NCBI GenBank assembly: GCA_014529385.2
Contig: CM043971.1
Location: 53,355,209-53,419,208, forward strand
Source: Adiantum capillus-veneris
Taxonomy: Eukaryota > Streptophyta > Polypodiopsida > Polypodiales > Pteridaceae
Direction of reading: 5' to 3'
DNA length: 64,000 bases
Shown here: positions 12,473 to 23,572 of the stretch, one piece after another
How the letters are laid out: each line of letters starts with the position of its first letter
Numbering within the stretch: the stretch's first letter is position 1
The notes under the pieces: generated by a model
The model's database searches: none
Told to the model about the DNA's origin: nothing
What the model saw: the letters and a program-made list of their open reading frames with translations, nothing else
Made by a program: the position numbers and the translations under genes

Positions 12473-12786
12473 TGGACTTGGTAAAATGTTTCCCTTTCTT
12501 GGCTTTAACAGCTAGAACTATTACACGGTCACACCACAGATACTATACCTCTCTCCTTGTGCCTTATTGCCCTTGGATATTTCCACCATGGTTGGGTGCT
12601 TTGATAGAAGAGTTACGAAGGTTGATAGTCATGCACAATGTACTGAGGACGAATTTGTGCTCGCACATGCCCTCTCCGTTTCACCTACATGTGTGTTTAT
12701 TGATCATTGTTACAACCTCTCCCCTTCTTGGACACTCTCTTTGATCTCTTTTTTCTATATTGATTCCCAACAAACGCGCTAGAAAA
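12473..12786. other. No gene recognised
   Basis: Overlapping 70-98 residue frames exist on the plus strand, but their composition does not resemble a known family and they are not supported by any neighbour. Confidence 0.35.
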
Positions 12787-12905
12787 AAAGGTTTATTGTA
12801 CTCCCATCTACAAATTTTGAGATTTACCTTTAAGGTTTAGATTTGAAAGTGTGAAAACCTACTAGTTTTAGAGAAATTTAGTTTGAAACCCTTGGTATAT
12901 TGATA
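12787..12905 (+). repeat. Dispersed module M, copy 1
   Basis: This stretch aligns by eye with 28505-28360 and 29366-29230 read on the minus strand. It shares GGTTTA-TGTA-TCCCA-CTAC, AAATTT, GATTTACC and GTGAAAACC in the same order. In the other two copies the module stands directly upstream of host-gene-derived ORFs. Here it points rightwards and no such ORF follows on that strand. The USP pseudogene 0.9 kb away lies on the opposite strand. Confidence 0.6.
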
Positions 12906-13215
12906 TATAGTCGATTGACCTCGCATAAGTCTAGAGTCTATAAAGCTATTTGTCATAGCCTCAACCCATTTTCCTCGCGCAAATATTAATCATGTACAAG
13001 AGGCTCAACTAGTGTGCAGCTCTCTCTACTACTCGCTAACGGCATCCTTGCTAACAATATTGCGATACTAGCATCTTGAGCGATGTCGCTACAACTGATC
13101 ATGAATGTACTTGCTGATGTAGCGCACGAGCCGCTCATCCTATAGCACCTTTCTCATTCTCTAAAATTTGTGAGCCACATTTATTTGATGTGCACGCATG
13201 CTTGTGTGGTAATGT

Positions 13216-13217
<2 letters not shown>

Positions 13218-13293
<76 letters not shown>
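13218..13293. repeat. Compound (TG)n(AG)n microsatellite
   Basis: About ten TG units pass directly into a GA tract of more than 50 bp. Dinucleotide tracts of this kind recur throughout the window. Confidence 0.95.
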
Positions 13294-13299
<6 letters not shown>

Positions 13300-13808
13300 T
13301 TAAGGGTTGAGCAAAACTGCAACTCATGAGAGTGCATGCTTGTTGTAGGCCAAAATGAATGAGGTATTGAGGCTATAGTGCAACCTACAACTCGTTATCA
13401 ATCATGAGTCATGAGTGACAATATTAGCATGCAGCAACAATCGCTCCTTGCAAACGACATCCTTGCAATATGGCACATTTTTTTAGCACATATACCTAAG
13501 CAATACAGAACCTCACATGATCTCTCTTCATCGCAGAAAGAAAGTGTGTGTGTGAATATAATTTCTTTTTTTTTTTCCAAAGCATTGCCACACACCAATC
13601 TCTCTCTCTCTCTTTAATAAGTTCTATTGATTATGTCCCTATATTCATAAAAGCAAATGTATTTATTACTTGCACTAGCCAAAAGAAAAAAGCCTTTTTT
13701 GGAATATATACTCTGTTGTGATAGCAACCACTTCAATTGTAACACACATTTTACAAATGACAAGCTTTGTGCCTTTGCGACACGCTAATGTTTACCTCTT
13801 TGATTACC

Positions 13809-14188
13809 CTACTTAGTAGTAACATCGACCAGAAGCTTTACAACTATCACCGGACACGGAGCATTGTTGACAACATAGTTGCTCACACTCCCAAGAACAG
13901 CCCTTTTCAATGGTCCCAATCCTTTGCTCCCCATCACAATACAATCCAAAGGTATATCAACAACTACATCACAAACCTTCTCCCTTGCATCACCCCATAG
14001 ATCTTAAAAAGAACCTCCAGCTTTCTATGCCTTGCCTCCTGAACCATAAATGAGAGACCTTGTACATCTTGTGTGATTCCGTATTTGGATGCGATACCCG
14101 AGGTCAAGAAGTTCGCAAGCGGAACCAAAAACACTCCCAGAGATGCATTTCGCCGACCTCGTTGATCTTGGACTTGTTGACGATCACC
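13809..14188 (-). pseudogene. Universal stress protein (USP/UspA fold) pseudogene
   Basis: Read on the minus strand, this is the C-terminal two thirds of a plant USP. It gives SKINEVGEMHLWE, then LVPLANFLTSGIASKYGIT, then EARHRKLEVLFKIY, then WGDAREKVCDVVVDIPLDC, then GPLKRAVLGSVSNYVVNN, ending in a TAG at 13811-13809. The nucleotide-binding loop of the family (G-x2-G-x9-G-S/T) is recognisable in the last block. Two single-base frame changes break it, one after HLWE and one before WGDAREK. No intron interrupts the 380 bp although plant USP genes usually have introns, which suggests a processed copy; I infer this from family knowledge. The 5' end runs into a CT/GA tract, so the N-terminal part is missing or unrecognisable. 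Confidence 0.85.
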
Positions 14189-14211
14189 TCTCTCTCTCTC
14201 TCTCTCTCTCT
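14188..14211. repeat. (CT)n tract abutting USP pseudogene
   Basis: In the sense of the pseudogene this is a GA tract directly upstream of the first recognisable codon. The same placement is seen for the eL42 and mL53 copies. Confidence 0.9.
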
Positions 14212-14649
14212 ACTGCCCACGAGCCCCACAAAGCTTAGATCAATAGCCCATGGATCAACCCTTGTGCGAGCTCCAACTGGAGCTCAACCTCCTCAGTAGG
14301 CTGAACAGAATCAGAAGAGTACATCTTGCTATAGTCGTTGTATGTGCTCTGTTGGCTGCCCTCTTCTTGAGTGTAGAGAATAGCATGTGTGTGTGTGTGT
14401 GTGTGTTTTAGAGCCAACTCATCTAGTCCCAGCAGAAATAGATTTGAAGCTGTTTCCTTTTTGTGACGGCTTGCAAGATGACATCGCTTATAGCCTGCGA
14501 TGCTTCCTGTAGCAAAAGAAAAGACACAAGCATGGCTTGCGCCCTGCGAGGTTGCTCATAGCTGCAATATCGTCATCGAGGTTTCTCATAGCTGCAATAT
14601 CATCATCCACCCTCCAGAATTATGCATCTTAAACCTGCAAAAAAACTCT

Positions 14650-14812
14650 CTCTAGCCATCCGCGCCAGCGCGGATAGCTAGAGGGAGATGGCTTGCATGC
14701 CCTATGAAGCTACCTTAGTCACATGTACAACCTGCGCCCACCCTCCAAAATGCAATTTGAGCTTGAAAAAACTCTCCCTACCCATCCACGCCGGCGCGGA
14801 TGGCTAGAGGGA
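14650..14812. repeat. Two related GC-rich hairpins
   Basis: The first, 14650-14683, has a 16-bp stem (CTCTAGCCATCCGCGC against its complement, one mismatch) and a 2-nt loop. The second, about 14772-14812, is a diverged copy (CATCCACGCCGGCGCGGATG core) about 120 bp away. Each is followed on the minus strand by GAGAG and a T run. They resemble the GC palindromes next to GA tracts at 27.7 and 28.3 kb in layout, not in exact sequence. Confidence 0.75.
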
Positions 14813-14948
14813 CATAGGACTTTATTCAGAGGTGACTCCTACCTAGTGGGATTCGGGGTTGTGGGGAAATGATCACCCTACTATAAAGGGTTGCACCTGG
14901 GGGAAAATTTGTAGTTCACTACTACCTTGTGAAAGTGGAAGTGATAAG

Positions 14949-15164
14949 CAGTGTTCGGGAAAAATCATTTTTCCAAACATACAAAATTCCTTTCATTGAA
15001 TTTTCCAAGAGGAAATTTTTAAAAATTAGGTTACTTTTTCAGGTTTTTACACTATTTTCTCTATTTTGGGGCAAAATTTCTCCTTTTCCCCTTGCGCTCA
15101 ACCGGCATTTTGGAAATTGAAAACGGCACGATATTAAGCTGAGACACATTTTTCCCGAACACTG
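14949..15164. mobile_element. hAT-type miniature inverted-repeat element
   Basis: The ends are perfect 17-bp inverted repeats, CAGTGTTCGGGAAAAAT at 14949-14965 and its complement at 15148-15164. The 8-bp GTGATAAG stands immediately outside both ends (14941-14948 and 15165-15172). An 8-bp target duplication with CAGTG-type ends is the signature of the hAT superfamily. At 216 bp it cannot encode a transposase, so it would depend on an autonomous hAT element elsewhere. Perfect ends and duplications argue for a fairly recent insertion compared with its surroundings. Confidence 0.93.
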
Positions 15165-15172
15165 GTGATAAG

Positions 15173-15910
15173 CAAAGTGCATGCTATTGGTGGCAAGATT
15201 CTCCGATTTCCAAAAGTAAAGGGGCACCTTCCCTAAAGCCATTGGGTGCAGCCTGCTTTTAGTGGAGGTAGCAATATATGTAGCATTAGTCCAACCCTAT
15301 AGTTTTGGGAGCCCCACTATCCCCAAGCACCACTCAACGGGTGGCTTCATACTGCACATGCACAACACCCCAACATCGATATTCCTTTTTCCAATATCCT
15401 CGCATTTAGATTGTTGTTGTAATGGCTAGGTACAAACAAAAACGTCATTTTTGAAGCAACAAGTGAGATACGATCCTGTGGTTATGTGATTCGCAACTAC
15501 AAACGAGGATTAGAGATCAAACACTTGTCCGTATTTTGCACCAAAAATTATTATTAAACTTGCCTTTGTTCCAAGGGGAAAGGCCGCTCGTCCCTCTGGT
15601 GGGTCCAAAAATTGAGCGCTTTTTTTGGACCAATGGAAGCTTTCCACCTTGATTCAGGATATGAAGGTCTACGTAGTCCAAACCCCCCTAAATTTATTGC
15701 ATGGATAGCCAGATTGGGTCTCTCTCTCTCTCTCTCTCTAGCAAATTGTGCCGGCTCGAATGCTAAAGAGAGATTGGCCTTCAACCTAGCTACCCTTTAT
15801 TTCTCTAAATCTACTCCTTTTGAATAGCATGTCTTGAGGTCAAGGCTGGTTGGATAAATCTTTGAGGTCACTTGCGATTGTTCATACCATGTGATCGAGA
15901 ACTTCACTTT
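15173..15910. other. No gene recognised; short CT tract
   Basis: Open frames of about 70 residues on both strands near 15.55-15.83 kb overlap a CT tract (about 15719-15740) and have no family resemblance. Confidence 0.4.
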
Positions 15911-15912
<2 letters not shown>

Positions 15913-15995
<83 letters not shown>

Positions 15996-16215
15996 CCCTT
16001 CTCATCTTCTTCTTCTTCTTCTTTTTTTTTTTTGGGGAAACTCTTTGGATCTATATCATCTTGTACATAATTTTACATTCATTGGATGCTCTTGCATCTT
16101 CCTCTGAATGTGAGATGGCAATGCCGTCTAGTCCTCTCTCTCTCTCTCTCTCTTTTTATATATATATATATATCACACACACATACATATATGTATGTTT
16201 GTGTGTGTGTGTATA
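15913..16215. repeat. (CT)n, (TA)n and (CA/TG)n microsatellite cluster
   Basis: A CT tract of about 80 bp at 15913-15993 is followed by a T-rich stretch. A second CT tract lies at about 16133-16152, then a TA run and CA/TG runs up to 16215. Poly-Ser-Leu translations across it are artefacts. Confidence 0.95.
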
Positions 16216-17488
16216 ACATGCATGGTTAGAGGTAGGTGCAAAGGAAAAATAAAAAACAAATGTACTTGACAATGGAGCACTATGAACATCACCATACAAA
16301 AAGCAACACATCATGACGTGAAAATTAATATAATTAGAAAGCTAGAATTGAGCTAGATGTTTATAGATGCCTAAAAAAATTTGCTCGGGTTTGCCTTTGC
16401 TCAGAAAAACTTGCTCGGTGTGTGGTAAGACTCCATATAAATTGCTAAATCTTGGATATTAATGGACTAAGATTTGAAAGGTGTATAGATGTTACTTCAA
16501 TTTAATACTTTTTGGTTCATGGAAAAGTTTTGATGTTTACATATGGTCTTCGGATCATACCTTTCCTCTTTTGGCTAAGATATATGGAACTTCTGACATT
16601 TTTGAGCATAGTGGTAGAATTACTGACCCAAGACAATGCTTTGCTTTGCTTTTTAGAAGTAGAATTTTTAAAATCTGTAAAAAATATATATGACCGACTC
16701 TTGGCTTAGTAATGGAGCTTAAATTCTCTTAGTTTTGGATGATTTCTTGGTTTTCTTGACCATTTAAGACCATGGACTTCATGGAAAAATGATGTAAGCA
16801 TGCTAAATTACCTAGTATGTAGCTATATACTAGTATTTAAGTGATGTGATTTTGAAAGGTGTTGCCGACTCTTGAATCCTACTTCAATGATGATGTTTTG
16901 GAAAGATAATGGACATGTTTATGGCCTGAAAAATTAGAAAACTAGTTCTTCTAGGTACATAGTACAATTTTTTAACTACTTCTAAAAAAAAAGTTAATGA
17001 TTAACTTGGATTTTGTAAACTTGAAATGTAAAATACCTACTATGCCACTTGAATCAGAAGGGGTGATGGTCTCTTAATACTTACATAATCCACACACAGA
17101 TAAAACTTTTCTAGGATAGTAGTTCAAGTTAAAATAATTTAAGTAGGACAAGGATAACAACTGATAGGTTAGTGGACACCTGTAAAACGTAGTCAAGACT
17201 AACGAATCTGTTGTCTTGTTTATATGGATGCATGTGAGAATGCTATCTTTACTTAAATTGGTTTAGCTTTGTTGCTGTCTCACTTTAAAGACCCATGCTG
17301 ATTCAACCTCGATGGCCTCTACAACTCTATTACTCTTGTATATGATAATTGGAATGATGCCTCATTCTTATTATATTGTACAAAAATGAATCTAGGATTC
17401 AATCATTTTCGTACAAATCATTGTCCAATTATCTAAAACCAGTTGTCTTTTGAGCGTTTTCTTTTGTGTATATGTATTAAGTTTAATA
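16216..17488. other. No gene recognised
   Basis: This is AT-rich sequence with only short frames. It is probably the pre-insertion flank of the large LTR element that starts at about 17.57 kb. Confidence 0.4.
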
Positions 17489-17489
17489 C

Positions 17490-17567
<78 letters not shown>
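17489..17567. repeat. (AC)n microsatellite at element boundary
   Basis: An almost pure CA/AC array of about 80 bp ends directly at the outer end of the LTR that starts at 17569. A shorter CA array (CAGACACACACACACA) follows the outer end of the partner LTR at 37995, as expected if the element inserted into this array. Confidence 0.95.
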
Positions 17568-17568
<1 letters not shown>

Positions 17569-17569
<1 letters not shown>

Positions 17570-18490
17570 GGGACGGGTGTCTAGCCTCACTCCTATCTTA
17601 TTGCAGACATAGCGAGAACCACGAATATAATCGTCAATCCATCGGATGAAGCTGACTCGACTAGTGCATAGAGGCTACAAGAGGTTGCCAATCTCTTGGG
17701 AAACAACAAACAACTTGCATCTAACTCAAGATACACTCAACTAACTGAAATCACCAAAAGCTAATCACTCATCAGCAAACAAATCACATAGTTACAGCAT
17801 CAAATGACATCCAAACGTAACGAAACTTCTAGGACATGTTTATAAGACCTAAGCACACATGCTCATGGTCTCAAATCCCACTTTCGGTCAAGTGCAAAAA
17901 TTGTGATTATTAACAACAGTGAGTTTTCGACCTAGTCGTTTTTGACCCAGAATGCAACTAAATGCTTAGCAATGATGCCCCAATACCCTGTCTATGCGTA
18001 CTTTTTGATTTTGAAGTGTAAATTCCTACCTATGATGAAATTAGGTCGCGGGTCGTCGGCAACGCCAAAAGCTATGGAATACTATGAAATGCTTACGTCA
18101 ATGCGTAGAGCTCTGACCTGCAGTTGCAACGCAACATATGCGACTGTAATGTGACAATTGGGGAGGGAGTAGGAAGCACAAAAAGGAGAGAAGTGAGCGC
18201 CGTTAGCTCACACTATGTATTTCATTATCCAAAACTTAAAAATAACTTACAAAAATTGGCTTTTATACCTTAGCCAAGGTTTTTGGTGGTCAAACCTAAT
18301 AACCTGAGAGCTCTAACTAAAGATGGGTAAAGACAATTTGATACAATCTGGAAGCTTGTAGCCCGGGCTCATCACTTACAAAGTTTTATCCGGAAAATAG
18401 GAGTTACAACATTCTCGATTTATCAAAATAATAAGTGTTTTTACAATGAGAGCTCCAAAAAATGGTATCCGAGTTAGCTTGCTGCCAACA
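17569..18490 (-). repeat. 3' LTR of the 20-kb element
   Basis: It is collinear with 37091-37994 and 58553-59435. In element sense it starts TGTTGGCAGCAAGCTAAC and ends near CCCGTCCCAC. It is preceded by a purine tract in element sense, which marks it as the 3' LTR. The palindrome that recurs in the spacers is present in degraded form near 17905. Confidence 0.9.
18260..18267 (-). promoter_or_regulatory. TATA box in LTR
   Basis: TATAAAAG on the minus strand is conserved at the same place in all three LTRs of this family, inside GGTATAAAAGCC. This is the expected position of the U3 promoter. Confidence 0.7.
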
Positions 18491-18502
18491 TTTCCCCCCT
18501 CC
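18491..18502 (-). promoter_or_regulatory. Polypurine tract
   Basis: GGAGGGGGGAAA on the minus strand stands directly before the 3' LTR start. This is the second-strand primer site of LTR retrotransposons. The second copy of the family has the same tract at 59449-59436. Confidence 0.85.
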
Positions 18503-18519
18503 ACGCTTGTGTCGTCCCT

Positions 18520-21500
18520 TGACACAGCTTTATGGGTTGGAATAATGTTCGGGTTGACGGCTTGCGAGACGGTCCTTAAGTGCATGTAAAGCTTTTTCAT
18601 ATCTGATCTTCCTTTCTTTGTTTGAAACCTGCATAAAGTTTCATAGTGACCTTGTTCTTTAGCTCGACAGTGGAGTAGCCAACGAATCTGGAAGTCAGGT
18701 TGCTGATCACTAGCCCAAAATCTAGGTTCGCCAAGTGAAAAACCCTGTGTAGAACGCTTCCTCAAATGCCAACATATTATGAGATGGTAAAAACATGCAG
18801 CGGGCGTAGAAGCCATAAAGGACTTTTATGGAAGGTTTCCCACTGAGATCGTAGCATAAATTCTTATTGCCCTTGAGGAAGGACATCCACGGGGCTCCTG
18901 CTTGCTCTAGCTCATGAGAAACTTCAATGCATGTGAGCACAACATTTGGCAAATTTTGTAAAGCATAGCACATGAGAGATCAAGTAGACTTTTGAAGAAT
19001 GCCATGGCACCCGTTAGGGTTTTCACCATGTATTCTTAAGTCAGCATTCCCTTTTCTGGAGCTAGCAATCTCGGATAATTCAGCCATGTAGGCCGCTTCT
19101 TTGTCATTGCCTCATGTGCTTGCCACGTCCTTACTCTTGGTACATGACAAAAAGTTGGATCCTTTTGAAGTGTCGCGCGTGATCTTGTGAACAGAATCAA
19201 GTATCTATGATTCTTGTTCAGCCAGCTGTTTCTCCACTTGGGTTGGACTTCATCTGCGCCTTCTACTTGCATGTCTTTATAAAGTCTTTCCTTGACTGTA
19301 GCACCGCTACCTTGATCAAGGGATATGGTAGTGATTGTTGATGCCATTGTGCATTGATTTGGTTGGGAGTGAGTTAAGTAACATTGATAGAGTGAAGAAC
19401 TCTCAACTCCCAATCCGTCACTGCCTTCCACTGCTCATCCGTCTCCTGGGTAACCTTTTCCTTAAGTGCATCATCCTTAGCTTTTGATAGCTGGACCATT
19501 GGCACTTCATCAGTTTCTGTGAATGGTACTTGAAATTATTTGTCGCCACCTAGCCCTTCTGCTGGCTGTGTTTCCATCTCAGCAAAAGAGATTGAGGGAA
19601 TATGAATATGTGGCTGCTCTGACGTACCTGCTTCTTCCTGCATCTCTTGCTGTCCATCTTGCAGTAGGTAGCGGGTTGACTCTCTTCAGCCCGGCTATTT
19701 CCTTGAGTAGCTCTTCTTCTCTTTGTATCCACATTAATGCAAGGTCTCTGCATTGTGACTGCTCCAGCTTAGCTCTAGCTCAAGATCTTTATTCTTTTTC
19801 TCCAATGCTTTGTACACTTTGTCTGTACCTTTGATCGAGGCAACTGTGGGATTTTTTCTTATCTGTCGCAAAAAGGTTGCCTGATCGTTGATCCTCTGTT
19901 CTGAGTATTGTAGTGAAGTGTTTGCTACATCTAGTTGTACTTGGATCTTTTGAACTGACAGAGTTGTAGTTAAGAGTTTGTTAGTAACCTCTGTCAGCTG
20001 TTCGTCTTTGGTTTTGCAGGCATCTGTTAACTTCATCGTCTAACTATTCCATTTCCTTTTGCTGTTTTTCTCTGGCTAGCTGGTGTTGTTCAGCTGATTC
20101 AGCTTTTAACTCTTGGACTTGTTTTTGCAGATCAGTGATGACATTTAATCTGTCCTCTAACTCTCCTTGGAGAGCGTCAATCACCATCCCCAATTCTCTA
20201 GCCTTTGTGCTGCGGTGCTGTTGATCGCAATTTTTCTGCCATCTCCTACATTTGCTTTGCATATTCATTAACTTGGAGAATTACCTCATCATTTGTCTGC
20301 CAGTCTTGAGTTTCTGTGGGCTGCCTAGACGTTTTGACAGTCTCTTGTGATTCCTTTGGTGGGGTTGTGTTTGGCGGCTGTTTATTCCTCCCCTTGAGGT
20401 TGTGCTTGAGCCTCTTCTGCTTTGTCTTCTTGAGGCTTCATAGATGCCTCGACTGTTTCCTGCTAAGTGGTGGTAGATGGTGTGGTTTCTGGCTCTTGTG
20501 CCTTTGGTTGCTCAGAACTTGTTGTGGATCATGTGGGTCAGGACTTGCTGCCCTTTTCGATTCTGGTTCTTTTGCTTTATCTTGGTCAGAAGTAGTTGCT
20601 GCCTGTTGTGCACAATCTGTTGCCTCTTGTGGTTCAGGCTCCTTTGCTTTGGTTGGCTCGCCCTCTATGGGTCTCTCTGTTGGTGATGGTGGAAGGCTTG
20701 GCATGGGGTGGTCGTGTTGTTCTATAGCAAGTGAAGATGGTCTAGGAGACATCTCACTTTGGTCGTGCTGGGTCTCACCTTGGTTTGTCACCTTAGCTTG
20801 TTTTTCTTGCTCAGATGCATCTTCTCTAGCTTTTCTTTCTGCTTCTTGAGCTTCTCTCAGCTTTAATGCCTCTGCTTCAGCGTACATGCATTCCAAAAAT
20901 TATGTGGGGTCTTCAGCCTCTTTCCTAGCAGGGTGCTTTGTTCTTGGTCCTTTTACTTCTTTAGGAACCCACTTTATAGGGTCTTCTCCCGCAGCTTGGT
21001 GGCTTTGTTCATAAGAGTGCTTCTCTCTTTTAAACCTTGCTTTCTTCTCTTGAGGCTCCTCTTGATGTGCGGCCACTACTTTTATTTTCATCTCTTCAAT
21101 GCGGGCTCTTATTTCCTCGTTGTTTGAGCTTTTCACTGCCATGTGCTTCATGAGAATACTCTGAAGATTCTTCATCAGATTTTTAAACTCGTTTTGTGGA
21201 CCTTGGCTTGAGGAGATGGCTGTGTAGACACAATCCATGTGTTCTGATTTGGGGCAGGTTGCAAGTTGTCTGCCATGCGGATAGCATGGTATGCTATTCT
21301 TGTAAGTACTTCAGGTGCTCCCAGATAGGTTATCTTGCCCTCTTTCTTTGTTCCCTTCAGTGGGGATAACACATACTGTGCGTGGTCGATGGGTTGCCTG
21401 GTTGTCGACTTTAACACGTGTAAATGTAGTCGCAAGTGCATGATTGGGTGTTATGAATCTTGGTGGTCTCTTTGTGAGAAAGTGAAAGTGTTGGTGATAT

Positions 21501-22070
21501 AATCTTTCTGGTTCTTCCACTTGCTTCTGGATAAGATCAGCAAAGGTTTCCGCAGCAGTTTCCTTGGTGAAGGTACCTGCTATCTTCCTGTCTCTAGCTC
21601 TCATGGTCATCCCTTCTGTCGGCAATTTGAGAGCTTTGGCCATTATCTCCTTTGTAATTACCACTTCTACCTTGTGCCCTTGTTGGTCAGTAATCTGGAC
21701 TGTTCCATCTTCTTTGATTGTGGACATGAGCTCATAGGTTTTTTGAAAATCTACACCACATGGCTCTTGGTCGTAGAATTCTCTAAGTCCAAGCCGTATG
21801 TTAGCTTCTTTTGTTTCCGGCTTTGCTACAACATCATAGACCTCTCTTGGCAAAAGTTGTAGTTCTACATGATTTCCTTTTTCACTTTTGAATCTACCTA
21901 TGACAACCGTTGTGTTGTTCTACTCAAGTTGTTCTTTCGACAGATAGTTTGCTTTGGTTGTCTTTACTGAACTGGGGTCCAGTTGGTATAGTGGCAGCTC
22001 TTGCAGCTTCTCCTTTTTAGAGACCCTCTTTTTGGCCTTTTCTTTAGCTTGCATGGCTCCTATTAAGTGA
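18520..22070 (-). pseudogene. ORF-X, extra ORF before 3' LTR (copy A, broken)
   Basis: In element order: a start near 22056 (MQAKEKAKKR); LYQLDPSSVK; then a conserved domain at about 21890-21310 (EVYDVVAKPETKEANIRLGL, VEVVITKEIMAKALKLPTEG, GTFTKETAAETFADLIQK, YHQHFHFLTKRPPR). Next comes a charged, Pro/Glu-rich segment at 21.2-20.45 kb, coiled-coil stretches at 20268-20044 and 20036-19734, and a C-terminal domain at 19.43-18.4 kb (KERLYKDMQVEGADE, CHVPRVRTWQAHEA, TWLNYPRLLAPEKG). It aligns end to end with 62985-59531. Several frameshifts and stops break it. It occupies the place of the env-like ORF of Athila elements, but I see no signal peptide or convincing membrane segment and do not recognise the domains. 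Confidence 0.8.
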
Positions 22071-22242
22071 ATAGAGTGTCAAAGTTAGCAAATTTGGCAG
22101 ATTCCGCTTTGAAATGACCTTTAGTTTGAATTACTGACAAATTGAGTCCAATTTGCTTCAAATCAATTTTTGAACATGCATATATGCATAAAAACATGTG
22201 AAGATCAAATTCTTGAAGTTCAAGTAAAAATTTGCACAAAAG

Positions 22243-22262
22243 TAAATAATCGCGATTATTTA
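22243..22262. promoter_or_regulatory. 20-bp perfect palindrome
   Basis: TAAATAATCGCGATTATTTA is fully self-complementary. The identical 20-mer occurs at 63157-63176 in the second copy. Its role is unknown. Confidence 0.85.
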
Positions 22263-22539
22263 TAGCTGAGAATTTTTTTCAACTTTTTGCAGTTTTGGCA
22301 TTATAGGCTTGAAGGTATATATCAAATAGATACTCTGAGTGAAGTGTGGGATCATTTAAGTGCATAGGGTGAGAATAGTGCCAGGTTTAGGCTTTAGGTC
22401 TCTGAAACAGTAGATATAAAGGAACTTTGAGATTTTGAGCTCTAAATTTGTTCAAACTTGGTTAGTGGGCTTAGGACATCATGTGCTTTGGTCCCATGAG
22501 GTCAAAGTTGCAATTTCTCCCCATCTTGGCCAAAAAGTA

Positions 22540-22555
22540 AATAATCATGATTATT
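22540..22555. promoter_or_regulatory. 16-bp palindrome, variant centre
   Basis: AATAATCATGATTATT is self-complementary. It differs from the sister site at its centre (CATG for CGCG) while keeping symmetry. Its centre is 295 bp from the previous one. Confidence 0.8.
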
Positions 22556-23572
22556 AACTTTTTCATCAAAATGAACATTTTTTGAAGCAACTTGGTTCTA
22601 CGCATGATGTAGATTGTGTGTATGAGATTTGGATCAAAAAATTGTTGATATAGAAGTGTTCTATCATTTAGGGGCATGCTACAGTTCAAGTCTTGTTTGA
22701 TTTGGTTGAGCTGACAGGCCGCTACGGTCAATTTTTGGTCCTAGGTCTTCGTGCACTACTCAGATTCTAGGGGTTTAGACTAGCTACCAGTTGTACAGAA
22801 TGAATCATTGATAAGTATAGAACTTACCCCTCATGTCTCGTGTGAGACGGCGCTGTATACAGGCGACTGTGGACTCCAGAAAATGCGTGCGAAGAAGGTT
22901 GAAAAGCTCTCTCTCCAAAGGCAACAAGTGGAAATGACGTGGTTTTAGCCTACCGTGGGTATCTATACTCAGACTTCCTGAACCATTTTTCCCAAATTCC
23001 CTTGTTAGTCCTACTAGACCGTGAAATATATGTTAGAGTCAAAAATTTCCCCAATCGGATTCCTGTAGCTCATTCTACAAGAATTTTACAAAAGTAGGTA
23101 TGGCCGCCTAATTTAGGCTTCCCGCTTCCATTTGCCGACTTGATTGAAATTTTTTGTGTCTGTTCCTTTGATCATCAGCGTGCCCTCAGTTTTTCCATCT
23201 GAGCTCATTTGCTATTTATTATTAATTTTTGACATGTTTATTGAAAAAATAAAAGAAAATAATAACATGCGCTAAAAAAGCAAAGCAAAAATCCAATAAT
23301 TAAGAAAATCCATTGAAAAACACAGCTTTATTGTTTTTTGTTGGATTTCTTCATTTTTAAGTCTCAATATCAAGAAAAATGATGAAAAATAACAAAAAAG
23401 GACTATTTTTCCATAATTTTCTGATAGTATATACACTATTTACACTCATTGGGAAGATATTATCAGTTAAACTTCCCCTTTTGATGATTTATAAGAGCAT
23501 TACTAGGTAATTTTGCAAAAAATCACACGTTAAGATCAAACTTTTTCATCCCTCTTCAAACATTGCCCTTAA

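Larger units (their letters stand above)
22071..23570 (-). other. Spacer upstream of ORF-X with palindromes
   Basis: This stretch is non-coding, and its first 0.8 kb aligns well with 62990-63520 of the second copy. It contains two palindromes about 295 bp apart (listed separately). Because it lies between the pol region and ORF-X it may hold an internal promoter, splice acceptor or RNA structure; none of these is shown. The remaining part up to 23.57 kb is AT-rich with no recognised feature. Confidence 0.6.

Noticed and set aside
20316..20849. 177-codon plus-strand frame rich in Cys, Leu and Ser
   Set aside because: It is antisense to the charged, Glu-rich part of ORF-X; its composition is explained by the opposite strand.
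22243..22555. CRISPR-like array from regularly spaced palindromes
   Set aside because: Only two or three sites per stretch, spacing near 294 bp, nuclear plant context and no associated genes.
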